Positions 1 to 10,579 of a DNA stretch of 64,000 bases are shown here, in pieces (positions within the stretch are counted from its first letter, which is position 1; the number at the start of each line of letters is the position of its first letter). Position numbers and translations under genes: made by a program. A model generated the notes under the pieces. It ran no database searches, had not been told where the DNA came from, and was given only the letters and a program-made list of their open reading frames with translations. The stretch is from Streptomyces sp. NRRL F-2580 (GTDB taxonomy: Bacteria > Actinomycetota > Actinomycetes > Streptomycetales > Streptomycetaceae): the NCBI RefSeq assembly GCF_000720115.1, contig NZ_JOIR01000004.1, positions 124,001 to 188,000 on the forward strand, written 5' to 3'.

Positions 1-288
1 CCGCAGGTGCCCGGCGTCGAGCGCGATGACGAGGTCCAGGCGTTCGAACCAGGAGGCGTGGAACTGCCGGGCCCGGTGGTCCTGCTCGTATCCCGCCGCC
101 TCCAGGACGGAGGCGGTGCGCGGGTCGGCGCCGTCGCCCTCGTGCCAGCCGCCGGTCCCGGCACTGTCCACCTCCACCAGGGCGTCGAGGCCGGCTCGCG
201 TCACATGGGCGCGGAAGACGGACTCCGCCATGGGGGAGCGGCATATGTTGCCCGTGCAGACGAAGCAGACGCGGTACATGGGCGTCAT
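1..288 (-). CDS. ptpA: Low-molecular-weight protein-tyrosine phosphatase (3' end cut by window edge)
   Basis: The gene enters from the left edge on the minus strand, so only the first 96 residues are visible. The N-terminus reads MTPMYRVCFVCTGNICRSP, which holds the LMW-PTP active-site loop C-x5-R-S (CTGNICRS). This family hydrolyses phosphotyrosine in the cytoplasm; the general-acid Asp would lie in the missing C-terminal part. Met4 at base 279 is an alternative start. It follows the holin-like membrane gene by 11 bases on the same strand and is probably co-transcribed with it. From memory the S. coelicolor orthologue is PtpA (SCO3921), which fits the surrounding gene order. Confidence 0.9.
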   Translation of the reverse strand, partial: MTPMYRVCFVCTGNICRSPMAESVFRAHVTRAGLDALVEVDSAGTGGWHEGDGADPRTASVLEAAGYEQDHRARQFHASWFERLDLVIALDAGHLR

Positions 289-299
289 GGAAGTCCCGT

Positions 300-680
300 T
301 CAGTCCTTGTCGGGCAGGACCATGTTCACGGCCCAGGAGACGATGGAGATGATCAGGGCGCCCAGGAGCGCGGTCCAGAACCCGTCGACGTGGAAGCTGA
401 GGTCGAGCTTCGAGGCCAGCCACGAGGTCAGGAGCAGCATCAAGGCGTTCACGACGAGGGTGAACAGACCCAGGGTGAGGACGAACAGCGGCAGCGAGAG
501 CAGCTTCACCAAGGGCTTGACGATCAGGTTCACCAGGCCGAAGACCAGTGCGACCAGGATCAGGGTGAGCGTCCGGCGGCCCAGACTGCTGCCGTCGTCG
601 AGGGTGATGCCGGCGAGCAGCCAGACGGCGACGGCCAGGGCCGCGGCGTTGGCGAGCGTCTTGACTACGAAATTCATCAT
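300..680 (-). CDS. Phage-holin-like four-helix membrane protein
   Basis: A 126-residue protein starting MMNFVVKTLANAAAL and made of four hydrophobic helices (about residues 4-24, 35-55, 60-85 and 95-118). It ends in a short charged tail, VLPDKD. This is the pattern of the phage holin family IV / YvlD-like small membrane proteins found throughout actinobacteria; their role is unknown and no lytic gene is nearby. An upstream in-frame start would add 28 residues that look unlike a membrane protein, so the tandem ATG at 680/677 was chosen. It lies just upstream of the tyrosine phosphatase gene on the same strand. Confidence 0.82.
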   Translation of the reverse strand: MMNFVVKTLANAAALAVAVWLLAGITLDDGSSLGRRTLTLILVALVFGLVNLIVKPLVKLLSLPLFVLTLGLFTLVVNALMLLLTSWLASKLDLSFHVDGFWTALLGALIISIVSWAVNMVLPDKD

Positions 681-769
681 GTGTCTGATCGTGGCAGAGA
701 TGATCCCGGTGGGACATCCGCAGATCAGCGGATGCGACGGCGCTACCGAACACAAGGGGCACAACCACG

Positions 770-1087
770 ATGAAAGCGTTCCGGCTTGACGAGCTCGAAG
801 CCGAGCGGGCCGCCAACGACGGCGCCTATCTGCAGTTCCTGCGGGAGCGGCACATGTCGGTCGGGCTGTACGCGCTCGATGCCGGGCAGGTCGATCCGCA
901 GCAGCCGCACCGCCAGGACGAGGTGTACTTCGTCGTGAGCGGACGGGCCTCGATCACGGTCGGGGAGGAGACGACCACCGTGGCGCGCGGCAGCGTCGTC
1001 TACGTCCCGGCGGGCGTCCCGCACAAGTTCCACCACATCACCGAGGACCTGAAGGTGATGGTGGTGTTCTCCCCGCCGGAGAGCTGA
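770..1087 (+). CDS. Single-domain cupin protein
   Basis: A 105-residue protein (MKAFRLDELEAERA) with a compact cupin beta-barrel. The region HRQDEVYFVVSGRASI (about residues 45-60) matches cupin motif 1 and VPAGVPHKFHHI (about residues 81-92) matches motif 2, giving several His and Glu residues able to hold a metal. The substrate cannot be told from sequence. It is divergent from the holin-like gene, and its start lies about 90 bases from that gene's start. Confidence 0.85.
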   Translation: MKAFRLDELEAERAANDGAYLQFLRERHMSVGLYALDAGQVDPQQPHRQDEVYFVVSGRASITVGEETTTVARGSVVYVPAGVPHKFHHITEDLKVMVVFSPPES

Positions 1088-1230
1088 GCGCACCGGACGC
1101 CTGGGGGTCGCCGCTCCGGTTCCCCTAAGGGGAGGTTCAGGGGACTCCGGGGGCTCGCGGGCCCCGATCCGGGTCCGTGGACTCCTAGCATCGAGAGCAG
1201 GAAGTCACGGGCGAGGAAGAGGTCGAGGAC

Positions 1231-1455
1231 ATGAACGGCATCCGAGAGACATTCGCAGGCATGCCCTGGTGGGTTAAGTGGGTCGCCGTTCCGCTGCTGG
1301 CGCTGTTCGTGTTCGGCGGTGTGATCACCACCATCCTGAGCGTGCTGATCGGGTTCGTCTTCAAGCTGCTCCTCTTCATCGGCCTCGTCGCCGGCCTGGT
1401 GTTCGTCGTGAAGAAGATCGGCGGCCGTACCAAGTCCTCCTCCGGCGACTGGTAG
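1231..1455 (+). CDS. Small membrane protein, DUF5326-like
   Basis: A 74-residue protein with a short amphipathic N-terminus (MNGIRETFAGMPWWVKW), two adjoining hydrophobic helices (about residues 17-60) and a basic tail (KKIGGRTKSSSGDW). The size and WWVKW motif match the streptomycete DUF5326 family as I recall it; its function is unknown. A purine-rich stretch, GAGGAAGAGGTCGAGGAC, precedes the ATG. Confidence 0.8.
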   Translation: MNGIRETFAGMPWWVKWVAVPLLALFVFGGVITTILSVLIGFVFKLLLFIGLVAGLVFVVKKIGGRTKSSSGDW

Positions 1456-1755
1456 GAGGAGGGGCCGGCCGCAGGGGGACCGGCCGGATGAGGGCGGAAG
1501 GGGACGAGCCGGGTGGTTCCGGGATTAAGCCAGATGAGGTAACGTGAAGTGCTAAACCGCTCACATCCCTGGAATCGGCGGATAGAGTGGCAATCTGCGC
1601 CGTTCCCTGGGCACCGAAAGCCGGTACTGCCGCTCTGACCTGCGGCGATGCAAATGAACCGCCGAGTACGACCCCCAGGGGCCACGGCATACGCGGGGGC
1701 GGCCCCCGCAGGATGGGTCTCCCCGAAGGCCCGCCGCCACACCTGGGGGTGAGCT
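1456..1755 (+). promoter_or_regulatory. Intergenic region upstream of ssgR
   Basis: About 300 bases without a gene. A GC-rich inverted repeat (CCGGCC and GGCCGG arms near 1464-1487) follows the DUF5326-like gene and may terminate it. The stretch 1520-1610 is less GC-rich than its surroundings and is the likely promoter zone of ssgR. I see no specific operator. Confidence 0.4.
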
Positions 1756-2526
1756 TTGTCTCCGGTTCACAATGCCGGTGTGCCGACACTGATCGGTTCG
1801 GTGCAGAGGGCGCTGAGACTCCTCGAAGCAGCGGGGTCCCATAGCGGGGGAGCGCCGGCGAAACAGCTCGCGCGCGAGGCCGGGCTCCCGCTCCCCACCG
1901 CGTACCACCTGCTGCGCACCCTCACGCACGAGGGCTATCTGCGCCGGGAGGGCGGGGTCTTCGTCCTGGGCGACGCCGCATGTCGGCTCGCGGGTGGGGG
2001 ACTCCAGCAGAAACGTCGCAGCATGATCCTCGACTCCCTCGCGCACTTCCGCGACGCGGTCGGGGCCCCCGTCTACTTCGCGGTCTACCGCGAGGGTGAG
2101 ATCGAGGTCGTGGGTGTTTCCGCCACCCCGTCCAGCCCGGCCTGCGAGGAGTGGGCCGACTTCCGTGAGACCGGCCATGCGCACGCCATCGGACAGTGCC
2201 TGCTCGGGCAACTCGACGAGGAAATGCGCAAGGACCATTACGACCGTCATCCGGTCGAGCCGATCACCGCTTATACCGTGCGGGATCTCCGGTCCCTGGA
2301 GCACCGGATCGGGGCGCTGGGGCGAATGCAGCCAGTAACCGAACGCCAGGAATATGCACTTGGCACAGTCTGCGCGGCCATCCCCATCACGGCGGGCGAT
2401 ACCGCCGCAACGATGGCGATTTCTCTCCCCTTGCACCAGGAAGATCGATTGCTCTATGTAGTCGATCGGCTACGGAGTGAAGTAGGCGCGCTGTTGCGCA
2501 CCCTCTCCTTCTCTATCAGTATCTGA
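1756..2526 (+). CDS. ssgR: IclR-family regulator of ssgA, SsgR
   Basis: About 248-256 residues. The N-terminal winged helix-turn-helix covers roughly residues 12-75 (GSVQRALRLLEAA, AREAGLPLPTAYHLLRTL), followed by an IclR effector domain. The start is uncertain. TTG at 1756 sits behind the purine-rich GGGGGTGAG, while GTG at 1780 begins VPTLIGSVQRALRLL, the usual IclR start, but has no clear Shine-Dalgarno. The next gene is ssgA in the same direction. In S. coelicolor an IclR-type activator, SsgR, lies directly upstream of ssgA and controls it during sporulation, so the context gives the name. Confidence 0.9.
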   Translation: MSPVHNAGVPTLIGSVQRALRLLEAAGSHSGGAPAKQLAREAGLPLPTAYHLLRTLTHEGYLRREGGVFVLGDAACRLAGGGLQQKRRSMILDSLAHFRDAVGAPVYFAVYREGEIEVVGVSATPSSPACEEWADFRETGHAHAIGQCLLGQLDEEMRKDHYDRHPVEPITAYTVRDLRSLEHRIGALGRMQPVTERQEYALGTVCAAIPITAGDTAATMAISLPLHQEDRLLYVVDRLRSEVGALLRTLSFSISI

Positions 2527-2623
2527 AAACTCACTCCTTGTGATCTGCTAGCGCTTCCACCACTCTTGTCAAGAGGAGCCTGGGGGATCATTCCTGGCCA
2601 CTTCCACTACAGCGGGGTAGGCA

Positions 2624-3073
2624 ATGCGCGAGTCGGTACAGGCAGAGGTCATGATGAGTTTCCTCGTTTCCGAGGAGCTCTCGTTCAGGATTCCGGTGGA
2701 ACTCCGGTACGACGCCCGTGATCCCTACGCGGTCCGCCTGACCTTCCACCTTCCCGGAGACGCGCCCGTGACCTGGGCGTTCGGCCGGGAGCTCCTCCTC
2801 GACGGCATCAACAAGCCGTGCGGTGACGGCGATGTGCACATCGCCCCCACGACCCCGGAAGAGCTGTCCGACGTCCACATCCGGCTGCAGGTCGGCGGCG
2901 ACAGAGCCTTGTTCCGCGCCAGCGCGGCGCCGCTCGTCGCGTTCCTCGACCGCACCGACCGGCTCGTACCGCTCGGACAAGAGCGGAACCTGGGCGACTT
3001 CGAGGAGAACCTCGACGAGGCGCTCGGCAAGATCCTGGCCGAGTCGAAGCAGAACGAGCAGAACGCCGGCTGA
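2624..3073 (+). CDS. ssgA: Sporulation and cell-division activator SsgA
   Basis: A 149-residue SsgA-like protein starting MRESVQAEVMMSFLVSEEL. SALPs are small actinomycete-specific proteins without enzymatic activity. SsgA activates sporulation septation by helping place SsgB, which recruits FtsZ; it also marks hyphal tip and branch sites. The conserved core spans about residues 15-120 (ELRYDARDPYAVRLTFHLPG, WAFGRELLLDGI). The C-terminus (DEALGKILAESKQNEQNAG) is longer and more polar than the S. coelicolor one as I recall it. The position directly behind an IclR regulator identifies SsgA among the paralogues. The gene is convergent with the YibE/F gene, 10 bases away. Confidence 0.93.
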   Translation: MRESVQAEVMMSFLVSEELSFRIPVELRYDARDPYAVRLTFHLPGDAPVTWAFGRELLLDGINKPCGDGDVHIAPTTPEELSDVHIRLQVGGDRALFRASAAPLVAFLDRTDRLVPLGQERNLGDFEENLDEALGKILAESKQNEQNAG

Positions 3074-3083
3074 CGCCTCACCC

Positions 3084-4565
3084 TCAGCGCTTGCGCCGCC
3101 GGCCCCGGCCGCCGCGGACCGGTCCCGAGACCGCCGCGACGTCCGGGGATCCCGGCCGGTCGGCGGACACCACCAGCGAGGCCAGCGCCGTCGTCACGGG
3201 GACCGAGGCCACCAGTCCGATCGATCCCACGAGGGTCCGTACGATCTCCACCGCGACCAGCTCGCTGTTCGCCACCGAGCCCATGCTGCTGTTGGCGATC
3301 GAGAACAGCAGCAGCAGCGGCAGCGCGGCACCCGCGTAGGCCAGCACCAGGGTGTTGACCACCGACGCGATGTGATCGCGGCCGATCCTGATCGCCGCCC
3401 GGTACAGGCCGCGCGGTCCCATCGAGGGGTCCGCCGCGTGCAGTTCCCAGACCGCCGAGGTCTGGGTGACCGTCACGTCGTCGAGTACGCCCAGCGATCC
3501 GATGATCACACTCGCGAGCAGCAGGCCGCTCATGTCGATGTCCGGGTAGAGCCCGTGGATCAGCCCGGTGTTGTCGTCCGTGTTGCCGGTGAGCGACGCC
3601 CAGTCGATGAACACCGAGCCCAGCAGGCCGATCAGCAGCAGCGAGGCGAGGGTGCCGAGGACGGCGACCGAGGTGCGGGCGGTCAGCCCGTGGCACATGT
3701 AGAGCGCGATCAGCATGATGGCGCTCGCCCCGACCACCGCGACCACGAGCGGGTTCGAACCCTGCAGGATGGCCGGGAGGATGAAGAGGGTCAGCACGCC
3801 GAAGCTGACGATCAGCGCGATCAGGGCGAACAGCCCGCGCATCCGCCCGACGAGGACGACCGAGACCGCGAAGATGCCGGCCAGCACGGCCAAGGGGATC
3901 TTGCGGTTCACGTCGATCACCGAGTACTGGAGGTCGCGGGGGGCGTCCGGCGCGTACGCCACGACCACCTCCTGGCCGTCCGTCAACTGCCGTGGCGCGC
4001 CGGGCTGGACGACCTCCACGAAGGTGCGGCCCTTGTCCGGGCCGCTGCCGATCTCGACGGTGGCCTTCTTGCACTCCCCGGTCTGCGCCGCCTGCGCCTC
4101 GCGGCCCTCGGGCGTGGAGGGGTCGGCGGTCGGCGGCACCTGCGCGGCGTTCACGGACTTGCAGTCGACGTGTTCGAGGGAGACGACCCTGCCCTGCTGC
4201 GTCTGTCGGTCGAAGCCCACCCCCGTGCGCTCGTGGGCGGGGGCGCCGCCCGGCCAGAGCACCACCATGCCGATGAAGACGGCGGTGGCGAAGGGGATCA
4301 GCACGGCCGCGATGACCTTGCGCAGGTGCTTCGAGACGGGGGCCGCCGGGCCGTGGCCGTGGCTGTGGGAATGGCCGCCGTGACCGGCGGAGTGACCGCG
4401 GCCGTGACCGGCGGAGTGGCCGGCGGACGGCCCGGACGAGTGCTCTGCGGAGTGCCCGGAACCGTGGTGCTCGTGGCCGGTGTGGCCATGGGGCTCAGTG
4501 GGCTCGGTGGGGGGCTGCGGCGAGGGCGTCACCAGCAGATCATCGCAAGAGATGAGGGGGCCCAC
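3084..4565 (-). CDS. YibE/F-family integral membrane protein with His-rich N-terminus
   Basis: Up to 493 residues. The N-terminus (about 1-75) is rich in His, Gly and Ser (GHTGHEHHG, HGGHSHSHGHG), suggesting metal binding. It is followed by a first membrane helix, an extracytoplasmic domain of about 150 residues with two Cys, and then seven or eight helices typical of YibE/F (for example TVTQTSAVWELHAADP, conserved between helices). The function of YibE/F is unknown. The start is uncertain: GTG at 4565 is the longest reading and GTG at 4532 gives VTPSPQPPTEP. It ends in a basic tail (GRGRRRKR). It is divergent from thiC. Confidence 0.85.
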   Translation of the reverse strand: MGPLISCDDLLVTPSPQPPTEPTEPHGHTGHEHHGSGHSAEHSSGPSAGHSAGHGRGHSAGHGGHSHSHGHGPAAPVSKHLRKVIAAVLIPFATAVFIGMVVLWPGGAPAHERTGVGFDRQTQQGRVVSLEHVDCKSVNAAQVPPTADPSTPEGREAQAAQTGECKKATVEIGSGPDKGRTFVEVVQPGAPRQLTDGQEVVVAYAPDAPRDLQYSVIDVNRKIPLAVLAGIFAVSVVLVGRMRGLFALIALIVSFGVLTLFILPAILQGSNPLVVAVVGASAIMLIALYMCHGLTARTSVAVLGTLASLLLIGLLGSVFIDWASLTGNTDDNTGLIHGLYPDIDMSGLLLASVIIGSLGVLDDVTVTQTSAVWELHAADPSMGPRGLYRAAIRIGRDHIASVVNTLVLAYAGAALPLLLLFSIANSSMGSVANSELVAVEIVRTLVGSIGLVASVPVTTALASLVVSADRPGSPDVAAVSGPVRGGRGRRRKR

Positions 4566-4611
4566 TGTTCAGCACGCCCTGGATGACGCTAGCGTGGGGG
4601 CACCTTTGCAC

Positions 4612-6531
<1,920 letters not shown>

Positions 6532-6680
6532 CGCGACGCACGACCGGAGGGCGCCGCTCCAAGGCCTGTCGGGCCGGGGGGCGCCTGCCGCGTCAGGCGA
6601 CCACGAGGTACGGGTCCCCCGACCCCAACCACCTGCCGATGCGCCCGAAGCAGCCGAAGCGGGCGCGAGTCGGCCGGAGG

Positions 6681-7493
6681 CTACTCCGGCCGTTGCTCCG
6701 GCCCGCCGAAGTCCGGGCTGGTGAAGTCCGGGGGCGTGTAGTCGGGGCGGGGTCCCTCCGAGGGGGATCCGGGGCTGGTGAAGTCGGGCCGGGTGTATCC
6801 CAGGTTGGGGATGCGCCCGGCCGCCGGCGTTCTGGGGGTCGGGAAGCCCGGCCCCGCGCTCGGATCGGCCAGCGCGTCCCGCAGGAACGGCATGATCCCC
6901 CGCTCCAGCAGGGCGTGCCGCCAGGCCTCGCGGGCCCGCGCCACCTCGTCGGGTACGGCCTCGGTCTCGTCCGCCACCACCTCGGTCGCGCTGTTGCGGA
7001 CGGCCGTTACCAACAGCCCGATCACCGCGAACAGCAGCGCCGCGACGGTGAGCGCGCCGAACAGCCAGCCCGCCGTCAGCATCGTCTCGGCGAAGGCGGG
7101 TTCGGGCTCGATCAGCTTCAGGCTGTAGCCCACGAGCAGGAATATCAGCATGGCCGTGCCCGCCAGGACGGGTGCGAGGACCGCGACCACGGCGCTGGCG
7201 CCCGCGCCGCCGCCCAGGCCCTGTCCGTCGTCCTCGTCCACCGCGGCGCCGGGTGTGGACAGCACCTCGCCGCGTCGTTCCGCGCGGACCTTCACGTAGT
7301 GGCCGTACTCGGCGGCGGCGGCCGCCGCCAGCAGTGCGCTGGCCCCCTGGGCCATGGTGCGCAGCTGTTCGGCGTTCAGCCGTTCGCCGAGCGTGGCGAG
7401 CTCGGGCCGTTCGTTCGCGGTGCGCAGCGCCTCGTCGAGGAGCCGGTCGAACTCTGCTCGGTCTTCGGTCAGCAGGTGCGGAGCGCTGGTCAT
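6681..7493 (-). CDS. Membrane protein of unknown function with a proline-rich tail
   Basis: A 270-residue protein that I cannot assign to a family. Residues 1-85 are a soluble helical stretch (DRAEFDRLLDEALRTANERPELATLGERL). Two hydrophobic helices lie around residues 105-130 and 145-170 (MLIFLLVGYSL, ALLFAVIGLLVTAV). The last 70 residues are low-complexity, with repeated P-D-F/Y-T-S/P units (RPDFTSP, RPDYTPP, DFTSPDFGG). ATG at 7493 was chosen because GGGGG lies about seven bases upstream; the ATG at 7499 is too close to it. It is convergent with thiC. Confidence 0.7.
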   Translation of the reverse strand: MTSAPHLLTEDRAEFDRLLDEALRTANERPELATLGERLNAEQLRTMAQGASALLAAAAAAEYGHYVKVRAERRGEVLSTPGAAVDEDDGQGLGGGAGASAVVAVLAPVLAGTAMLIFLLVGYSLKLIEPEPAFAETMLTAGWLFGALTVAALLFAVIGLLVTAVRNSATEVVADETEAVPDEVARAREAWRHALLERGIMPFLRDALADPSAGPGFPTPRTPAAGRIPNLGYTRPDFTSPGSPSEGPRPDYTPPDFTSPDFGGPEQRPE

Positions 7494-7648
7494 GTGCATC
7501 CCCCGATGCTCCGTAGAAGCCGGTATTCCCGCGTAGAACGGGGCGCCGGCACAAACGGAGGAGAGCCTGCTACGGATAGAGCGATGGTAGAGCGACCACG
7601 CCACAGGTTGACAGGGGCTTTGCGGAAATACCCCCGTGGTGACAAACC

Positions 7649-8905
7649 TCAGTCGTTCAAGGGGAGCTGTACGACCAGCAGCTTGCCCGCCATCGTCACC
7701 CCGCCGTCCATCGCGATGGCGAGCCCTTCCGCGTACACGTGCGGGCCGTTCACGGCCTCCGGGCCGCGCGACTCGTCCCCGTCCTCGGTGCCCACCTCGC
7801 CGAGCAGGTACGGGATGGGGCTGTGCCCGTGCACGACGCGGCTGCCGCCGTAGGTGCCGAGCAGTTCGCGTACGGCCTGCGGGCCGGTCCCCTCGTCGCG
7901 GAAGGCGAACCGCTTGGTGAACTTGCGGAAGAGGTCCCAAGTGATGTCGGCGTCGCCCCGGTTGAGGAGCTCGTGGATCGTGTCGTTGACGTCCTCGATG
8001 GAGTCGCCGTAGTCGAGGTAGGCCGTGGTGTCGGAGTGCAGCAGCAGGTGGTCCTCCTCCAGGACGGCCGCGTCCAGCCGCGACATCCACTGCAGGTGTA
8101 CGTCCTGAAGGCGCTCCATGTCGGAGCGCTGGCCCCCGTTGAGGAGCCAGGCGGCCTGGAAGCTGGCGGTGCCGGCGCCGGAGACGACGGGGGTGTCGCC
8201 GAACCGCTTGGCGCCGATGAGCAGCAGCTCGTGGTTGCCCATCAGGGCCTTGCAGTAGCCGCCGGCGGCGGCGGCCTCGGCGGACAGCCGCATCACGAGG
8301 TCGATGACGCCGATGCCGTCGGGGCCGCGGTCGGTGAAGTCGCCGAGGAACCAGAGCCGGGCGTTGCCGGCGGACCAGCGGCGTTCCGCGTCGATCAGGC
8401 CCTGGGCGTGGAGTTCGGTGACGAGCTCGTCGAGGTAGCCGTGGACGTCGCCGACGACGTAGAGCGGGCCGGGGCCGTCGGCGGCGGCCTCCTGCGGGAC
8501 GTACTGGACCTGGACGGTGTCACCGGGACCGCCGACGGCGCCGCGGCCGATGATCGGCAGGTCGCGGTGGGTCGGGGTGTAGCCCTCGAAGTCGTCGTCC
8601 TCGGGGTCCTGGCTCGTCGCGTGAGCGGGATGCGAGGCGGGCGGTGCGGCGGGCGGTGCGGCGGGCGGCGCGGTCGGCGCCGGCGCGTAGCCGGGCTGCG
8701 GGGGTACGGCCGGCGTGCCGTCGTCGTAGTACGCCGGGTACTCGCCGTAGACGGGAGCCCCGCCGGGATTCCCGGAAGATACGGCGTACGCGGCGGGTTC
8801 GGTGACTGGAACCCGGAAGTCCCGCAGCGTGTCCGTCCGCATCGCGGGTCCCTGACCGGCCCCCTGAGTCATCGACCCCTCCACCACCGTCGCGCTGCCG
8901 TACAC
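7649..8905 (-). CDS. Metallophosphoesterase (PPP-type phosphatase)
   Basis: A 418-residue protein. The first 125 residues are a Pro/Ala-rich, probably disordered region (TAPPAAPPAAPPASHP). They are followed by the calcineurin-like core with GDVHGYLDELV (about 151-161), GDFTDRGPDG (about 188-197), GNHELLL (about 222-228) and a late GHSPIPY (about 378-384). These are the D-x-H, GDxxDRG, GNHE and GHS metal and active-site motifs of PPP phosphatases. The substrate is unknown. GTG at 8905 has a well-spaced GGAGGG; ATG at 8872 is a weaker alternative. Confidence 0.88.
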   Translation of the reverse strand: MYGSATVVEGSMTQGAGQGPAMRTDTLRDFRVPVTEPAAYAVSSGNPGGAPVYGEYPAYYDDGTPAVPPQPGYAPAPTAPPAAPPAAPPASHPAHATSQDPEDDDFEGYTPTHRDLPIIGRGAVGGPGDTVQVQYVPQEAAADGPGPLYVVGDVHGYLDELVTELHAQGLIDAERRWSAGNARLWFLGDFTDRGPDGIGVIDLVMRLSAEAAAAGGYCKALMGNHELLLIGAKRFGDTPVVSGAGTASFQAAWLLNGGQRSDMERLQDVHLQWMSRLDAAVLEEDHLLLHSDTTAYLDYGDSIEDVNDTIHELLNRGDADITWDLFRKFTKRFAFRDEGTGPQAVRELLGTYGGSRVVHGHSPIPYLLGEVGTEDGDESRGPEAVNGPHVYAEGLAIAMDGGVTMAGKLLVVQLPLND

Positions 8906-9102
8906 CTGCGGACCCTCCTGACCTCCGGGGAGGAGGGTCCGTGATGTCGTGCGCCCATCATAGGAATGCGGCTCGCGCTCTGTGACGCACCAGGGGTGGT
9001 GAATCCTTTGCGGAGCCGATCATTCCTACCGTTTTCTACCGATATCTGTGTTGCTGAAATGTTCGGCCGGGTCCTCGGCAGGCCGACCGGACGGTCTGGC
9101 GG

Positions 9103-10218
9103 TCAGTCCTGGGCCGGGGAACGGGGTGGGCTGACGGTCGTACGCGCCTGCCTGCGCTGCGACGAGGTACGGATGATCAGCTCGGTCGGGACGACCTGTT
9201 CGACGGGGCGTCCGGTGTCCACTCCCTCGATCGCGTCGATGAGCAGCTGCACGACGGCGGTGCCGATGCGGCGCGGTTTGAGGGAGAGCGTGGTGATGGG
9301 CGGTTCGGTGTTGGCGTAGACGGTGGACTCGCTGCAGCACACGAGCAGCAGGTCCTCGGGGACGCGCAGGCCGTAGCGCCGGGCGGCGGCGAGCAGGTCG
9401 GTGCCGTTGGGGTCGAAGAGCCCGTAGACGGCGTCGGGCCGGTCGGGCCGGGCGAGGAGCCGGTCGGCGGCGACGGCGCCCGCGCACGGGTCGTGGGCGG
9501 GGTAGGACTCGTAGACGGGGTCCTGGCCGACGCGCTCGCACCAGTTGAGGTAGGCGGTGGTGGAGAGCCGGGTGTAGGTGTCGGTGGTGGTGCCGGTCAG
9601 CAGCCCGATCCGGCGGGCGCCGGCGGCGGCGAGGTGGTCGAGCAGGCCGAGTACGGCGGCCTCGTGGTCGTTGTCGACCCAGGCGGTGACGGGGAGGGAG
9701 CCTGCGGGGCGGCCGTCGGAGACCACGGGCAGGCCTTGGCGGACCAGTTCGGTGACGACGGGATCGTGGTCGGAGGGGTCGATGACGACGGTGCCGTCGA
9801 GGGCGACGTTGGACCACACGTCGTGGCGGGAGGTGGCGGGGAGGATGACGAGGGCGTAGCCGCGGGCGAGCGCGGCTGAGGTGGCGGCCCTGGCCATCTC
9901 GGCGAAGTAGGCGAATTCGGTGAAGGTGAAAGGTTCATCCCCGTACGTCGTCACGGTCAGGCCGATGAGGCCCGACTTGCCGGTACGGAGGGTGCGGGCG
10001 GCGGCCGACGGGCGGTAGCCCAGCCGGTCGGCCACCTCGCGAACGTGGCGGCGGGTGGCGTCCGGCAGCCGTCCCTTGCCATTGAGCGCGTCGGAGACGG
10101 TTGTGATGGAGACGCCCGCCGCGGCGGCCACGTCCCTGATGCCGGCCCGGCCCTGTCGGCCGGCGGCCCGCCGGGTGGTCTCGGTCCGGCTCACCTGATG
10201 CTTCCCTGCTGCTGTCAT
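9103..10218 (-). CDS. LacI-family transcriptional regulator
   Basis: About 371 residues. The N-terminal LacI helix-turn-helix is clear at about residues 26-80 (IRDVAAAAGVSITTVSDALNGKGRL, RLGYRPSAAARTLRTGKSGLIG). It is followed by a periplasmic-binding-like effector domain (DLLLVCCSESTVY, PPITTLSLKPRRIGTAVVQLLIDAI). The ligand is unknown. ATG at 10218 gives MTAAGKHQVSRTE; GTG nine codons downstream (VSRTETTRR), behind AGGGA, is also possible. No sugar transport genes lie next to it, so its targets are probably elsewhere. Confidence 0.88.
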   Translation of the reverse strand: MTAAGKHQVSRTETTRRAAGRQGRAGIRDVAAAAGVSITTVSDALNGKGRLPDATRRHVREVADRLGYRPSAAARTLRTGKSGLIGLTVTTYGDEPFTFTEFAYFAEMARAATSAALARGYALVILPATSRHDVWSNVALDGTVVIDPSDHDPVVTELVRQGLPVVSDGRPAGSLPVTAWVDNDHEAAVLGLLDHLAAAGARRIGLLTGTTTDTYTRLSTTAYLNWCERVGQDPVYESYPAHDPCAGAVAADRLLARPDRPDAVYGLFDPNGTDLLAAARRYGLRVPEDLLLVCCSESTVYANTEPPITTLSLKPRRIGTAVVQLLIDAIEGVDTGRPVEQVVPTELIIRTSSQRRQARTTVSPPRSPAQD

Positions 10219-10579
10219 GGCGAGCCGATAGTAGGGCTCGGTGGGGTGGGTGGTCCGGGTGCATATGCAGGCGTTGACAGGCACGATTCTGCATGGTTCG
10301 CCACCCCCAATGACCTTGGAAATGAAGGTATTTGATCGCTGAGAGTGAGGGTGAAGCATGTCGGCGGGTCCGGGCATGCCAAAACGGTGTGGTCTCGGGA
10401 CGGTCTCAACTCACCTGCACGAGGGACGCGCGCCACGGCGCAGGCCACCGGCGCGCGCATATATGCGCGCGCTCCCCCGCATTCCAGGCGCCCCCATTCT
10501 CGGAACGGCGGAATCCTCATAAGGTGAGCAGTATTGAGTCGACGGCGACGTCGGACGGGACGGTCGAGGAGGACCTGCG
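10219..10579 (+). promoter_or_regulatory. Divergent promoter region between the LacI regulator and hisC
   Basis: A 361-base gap that must hold the promoters of both divergent genes. Its right half contains a 22-bp perfect palindrome (listed separately). The stretch 10265-10340 is less GC-rich and includes TTGACA at 10274. There is no credible gene: the short frames here have no family features. Confidence 0.45.
10451..10472. repeat. 22-bp perfect alternating purine-pyrimidine palindrome
   Basis: The left arm GCGCGCGCATA is followed at once by its exact reverse complement TATGCGCGCGC. All 22 bases alternate purine and pyrimidine. It lies about 108 bases upstream of the hisC start in the LacI-hisC gap. 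It could be an operator, or a Z-DNA or cruciform-prone element; the sequence alone does not decide. Confidence 0.8.
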
